From Mailhella massiliensis (GTDB lineage Bacteria; Desulfobacterota; Desulfovibrionia; Desulfovibrionales; Desulfovibrionaceae), in contig NZ_DYZA01000185.1 in the NCBI RefSeq assembly GCF_020741395.1, forward strand, positions 1 to 7,879: DNA of 7,879 nucleotides. The letters run 5' to 3'. The position numbers and the translations under genes are program-made. Below the pieces are notes generated by a model that searched no databases, was not told the origin of the DNA, and saw nothing but the letters and a program-made list of their open reading frames with translations. Numbering within the stretch: position 1 is the first letter of the stretch; every line of letters begins with the position of its first letter. Shown here piece after piece: positions 6,444 through 7,879 of the stretch.

Positions 6444-6448
6444 AATCC

Positions 6449-6955
6449 ATGCTGAGAACCTTCATCGTCCTTCTGATCCTCGGCCTCTGCGGCTTTTACT
6501 TCTACCAGAAGCAGCAGGAAGAAATGCCGCCCGAACTTTCCGCCCCCCGCACCGTGGATGAATCCGCCCTGAGAGCTCTGAAACAGAGCCTGCCCGCCGT
6601 GATTTTTGAAAAGGATATTCTGCCCGCCATAGAACAGAACCGCAAACAGGGACTCACCCCCGGTGAAATCGACCATCTTCTCGATAAACTGGACACCATA
6701 GGCCGGGCGCTCGGCGGCAACGTGTCGGCAGCTGTGGAAAAAGCCGCCGAAGCCATAGCGCCGGACCAGTTCCCCAAAAAAAGCCTGGGGGAACATGCAG
6801 CCGACATAGCAGGCTCCCTGATCCATGCCCTCGGCGAAGGGCTGAAGTCCTGCCTGCCCGCGCTCAAAACCATGGCAGGGGAACTTTTGCAGGCACTGGC
6901 CTCAGGAATTTCCTTTCTACTCGATCAGACCGCCGACCTCATAGGCGGAAAGTAA
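6449..6955 (+). CDS. Unrecognised membrane-anchored protein, 168 aa
   Basis: I do not recognise this family. The protein starts MLRTFIVLLILGLCGFYFYQ, one hydrophobic N-terminal segment (about residues 3-19) that should anchor it in the inner membrane. The cysteine at residue 14 lacks a proper lipobox, so a lipoprotein is unlikely. A polar linker (QKQQEEMPPELSAPRTVDES) follows, then about 130 residues that look helical and amphipathic, including LTPGEIDHLLDKLDTIGRAL and a C-terminal half rich in Ala, Leu and Gly (SLIHALGEGLKSCLPALK). The sequence ends IGGK. Start and frame are supported by the GAGGA site and by codon use like the neighbours. It sits directly behind the RNase terminator, so expression probably depends on read-through or on a promoter inside the RNase gene. 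Confidence 0.75.
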   Translation: MLRTFIVLLILGLCGFYFYQKQQEEMPPELSAPRTVDESALRALKQSLPAVIFEKDILPAIEQNRKQGLTPGEIDHLLDKLDTIGRALGGNVSAAVEKAAEAIAPDQFPKKSLGEHAADIAGSLIHALGEGLKSCLPALKTMAGELLQALASGISFLLDQTADLIGGK

Positions 6956-6979
6956 AAGTGTGCCCGCCACTTTGCGGGC
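6955..6979 (+). other. Interlocked inverted repeats at the stop of the small membrane protein
   Basis: AAAGTG (6955-6960) can pair with CACTTT (6968-6973), and GCCCGC (6962-6967) can pair with GCGGGC (6974-6979). The arms alternate, so only one stem can form at a time. No T-run follows, so this is not a standard terminator. The rest of the 6980-7219 gap holds C-rich sequence and a further hairpin at 7152-7181, but no gene that I can support. Confidence 0.5.
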
Positions 6980-7151
6980 CGTAAAGCCCCCTGGCCCCTC
7001 TATGCCGGTTGCCACAGTCTTTCTCCTCCGTATTCCCCACCCGATCCTGTACATACCCCCTGCCGTCCGCATCCTGCCCAATATGCGGCCGTGGCCCTTC
7101 CGCAGCAACACCTCCTCCTGGAGACTATCCTTGGAAAACGTGCATAACAGA

Positions 7152-7181
7152 GAAGGCCGGCTTCTCACCGTGCCGGCCTTC
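7152..7181 (-). terminator. Probable terminator of the Ros/MucR-family gene
   Basis: GAAGGCCGGC (7152-7161) and GCCGGCCTTC (7172-7181) form a perfect 10-base-pair stem with a 10-base loop. It lies 38 bases beyond the stop of the minus-strand regulator gene. On the minus strand the stem is followed by a T-rich but interrupted tract (TCTGTTATG). On the plus strand the following sequence is A/G-rich, so a terminator acting on the minus strand is the better reading. The T-tract is imperfect. Confidence 0.5.
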
Positions 7182-7219
7182 CTGTGAAGAAACGGAGACA
7201 AATCCATGGGGCGACAGCC

Positions 7220-7639
7220 CTACTTCGCCGCCGCTTCACGAGCCATGGCGCGCTTTTCCCACAGCTTCATATCCTTCATCTTCTGACGGCGGGCACGCTG
7301 GAGTTCCTTGCAGGTAAGAGGGGTCCCCTTCTTGAAGCCCCATTTGGCACGGTAGGAAGCAGCATCAAGGCCATGGAGAATAAGATGTTTCTTGGTAATA
7401 ACCTTGAAAGTCTTGCCGCATTCCAGGCAGACAATGCTCTTTTCCTTGATGGAACGCTTGGGATCGACAGCAGGAGCCTCAGAGCTGGGGCAGGCCTCTT
7501 CCACTTCTTCACAGCAGTCAAGTTTCTTGAGCTTGCTGGAAAGAGAAGAAATCATTTCTGCCATTTCATCCTCAGACATGACGCGGACGGACGCCTGCGC
7601 CTTAACCAGTTCTATAGCGTGCTTAAGATAATCTTCCAT
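7220..7639 (-). CDS. Ros/MucR-family zinc-finger transcriptional regulator
   Basis: DNA-binding protein of 139 aa in the Ros/MucR family, which in alphaproteobacteria silences or controls surface polysaccharide, virulence and cell-cycle genes through AT-rich sites. The N-terminal half (residues 1-45) is helical and acidic, matching the oligomerisation region. The C-terminal half has the family zinc finger CLECGKTFKVITKKHLILH (C71, C74, H85, H89), then GLDAASYRAKWGF (90-102), and a basic tail RARRQKMKDMKLWEKR. The spacing C-x2-C-x10-H-x3-H is one residue longer in the loop than classical Ros. The start is fixed by GGAGG 5 bases upstream. It is monocistronic here and divergent from the gene starting near 7799, which it may regulate; that is inference from position only. 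Confidence 0.9.
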   Translation of the reverse strand: MEDYLKHAIELVKAQASVRVMSEDEMAEMISSLSSKLKKLDCCEEVEEACPSSEAPAVDPKRSIKEKSIVCLECGKTFKVITKKHLILHGLDAASYRAKWGFKKGTPLTCKELQRARRQKMKDMKLWEKRAMAREAAAK

Positions 7640-7651
7640 ATTGGCCTCCTT

Positions 7652-7673
7652 ATAAGAAAATAGTATATCTTAT
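7652..7673 (-). promoter_or_regulatory. Inverted repeat ATAAGA-N10-TCTTAT upstream of the Ros/MucR-family gene
   Basis: Perfect 6-base arms with centres 16 bases apart lie 13 to 34 bases upstream of the start codon, between the ribosome site and the putative -10. The sequence is AT-rich, the kind of DNA this regulator family binds, and autoregulation is common in the family. A candidate self-operator; the binding is inference. Confidence 0.45.
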
Positions 7674-7699
7674 GTAAACGCAATCAGCTTTTCTGTCAA
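7671..7699 (-). promoter_or_regulatory. Candidate promoter of the Ros/MucR-family gene
   Basis: A perfect minus-strand TTGACA (complement of 7694-7699) stands 17 bases from TACATA (complement of 7671-7676), a poor -10 with 3 of 6 matches. TATACT nearby (complement of 7662-7667) is a better hexamer but is 26 bases from the -35. The region is promoter-like; the exact -10 is unsure. Confidence 0.4.
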
Positions 7700-7719
7700 A
7701 TGCAAGGAAAGAAAAAATG

Positions 7720-7739
7720 CTCTTTTCGACATAAAAGAG
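7720..7739. promoter_or_regulatory. Inverted repeat CTCTTTT-N6-AAAAGAG between divergent genes
   Basis: Perfect 7-base arms with a 6-base spacer lie between the regulator gene and the divergent plus-strand gene. On the minus strand the repeat is followed by GCATTTTTTC, so it also resembles a weak terminator. No gene would need one here, and an operator for one or both divergent genes is more likely. Function is inference. Confidence 0.4.
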
Positions 7740-7798
7740 GTATGCCGCCCTTTTCCTAGTGCCGCAATGAAATTCGCGCCTATAAGAGCATGTGCTCC

Positions 7799-7879
7799 AT
7801 GGATCTGCGTCAGAAAAAAGAATCACTTTTTGTGAAAGAATGGATGAGCCAGTCAAACTACGTTTCCCTGAAACACACA
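7799..7879 (+). CDS. N-terminus of an unrecognised protein (partial, runs off window)
   Basis: An open frame of 27 codons runs to the window edge and begins MDLRQKKESLFVKEWMSQSN. It is bounded upstream by an in-frame TAG at 7757-7759. Two ATGs are possible, at 7790 and 7799. A weak AAGAG site (7784-7788) is 10 bases before the second and far too close to the first, so 7799 is preferred. The composition looks like a normal soluble protein N-terminus with Lys/Glu/Ser, but too little is visible to name a family. It is divergent from the Ros/MucR-family gene across a 159-base AT-rich gap. Confidence 0.4.
   Translation, partial: MDLRQKKESLFVKEWMSQSNYVSLKHT

Noticed and set aside
6401..6448. Start of the small membrane protein at ATG 6401
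   Set aside because: This would translate the terminator hairpin and place 16 polar residues ahead of the anchor. The ATG at 6449 has GAGGA 5 bases upstream.
6955..6979. H-type pseudoknot
   Set aside because: The arm order fits, but linkers of 1, 0 and 0 bases are too short to cross 6-base-pair stems, so alternative stems are more plausible.
6917..7207. Minus-strand 96-codon frame between the membrane protein and the Ros/MucR-family gene
   Set aside because: It has no ribosome site, overlaps the 3' end of the plus-strand gene, reads through the 7152-7181 hairpin, and has a basic featureless translation.
7650..7856. Minus-strand 68-codon frame upstream of the Ros/MucR-family gene
   Set aside because: It covers the AT-rich promoter region, has no ribosome site, and its product shows no domain.
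1..7879. CRISPR array, insertion sequence, tRNA/rRNA, phage or defence genes
   Set aside because: I saw no regularly spaced repeats, transposase motifs, terminal inverted repeats, cloverleaf sequences or defence-family proteins in either strand.

Overview
The window reads as chromosomal DNA of a GC-rich Gram-negative bacterium. The best guess is a Desulfovibrio-like (Desulfovibrionaceae) organism. Three things suggest this: an outer-membrane FadL-type protein, a Ros/MucR-type single zinc-finger regulator, and an RNase E/G whose long charged extension lies at the N-terminus. This assignment is inference from family content and base composition; no rRNA or other marker gene is present. I see no insertion sequence, phage gene, CRISPR array or tRNA.

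Layout. (1) Positions 1-704, minus strand: the N-terminal two thirds or so of a FadL/OMPP1/TodX outer-membrane channel protein, cut by the window edge. (2) 705-1098: a gene-free stretch holding the FadL leader, which contains three inverted repeats, and an AT-rich promoter zone. (3) 1099-2483, minus strand: a two-gene operon of 5-formyltetrahydrofolate cyclo-ligase followed by pgeF (YfiH/laccase-domain family), joined by a 4-base ATGA stop/start overlap. (4) 2484-2625: a divergent promoter region with a good sigma70-type promoter facing right. (5) 2626-6362, plus strand: a calcineurin-like metallophosphoesterase, then an Rne/Rng-family endoribonuclease of 976 aa, probably co-transcribed (32-base gap, no terminator seen). 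A strong Rho-independent terminator follows the RNase. (6) 6449-6955, plus strand: an unrecognised membrane-anchored protein of 168 aa whose ribosome binding site lies one base after the terminator's T-run. (7) 7220-7639, minus strand: a Ros/MucR-family zinc-finger regulator with an AT-rich upstream region containing two inverted repeats. (8) 7799 to the window end, plus strand: the start of a divergent gene of unknown function.

Most of the window is housekeeping: folate one-carbon salvage, peptidoglycan/nucleoside quality control and RNA turnover. The most unusual content is in the RNase. About 485 residues of alternating acidic and basic low-complexity sequence precede a complete RNase G-sized catalytic module. 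This tail carries two near-identical copies of an 18-residue hydrophobic-acidic motif and two identical copies of a 10-residue basic motif, which look like docking and RNA-binding elements. The small membrane protein directly downstream, apparently reachable only by read-through of the RNase terminator, is the second item worth following up.
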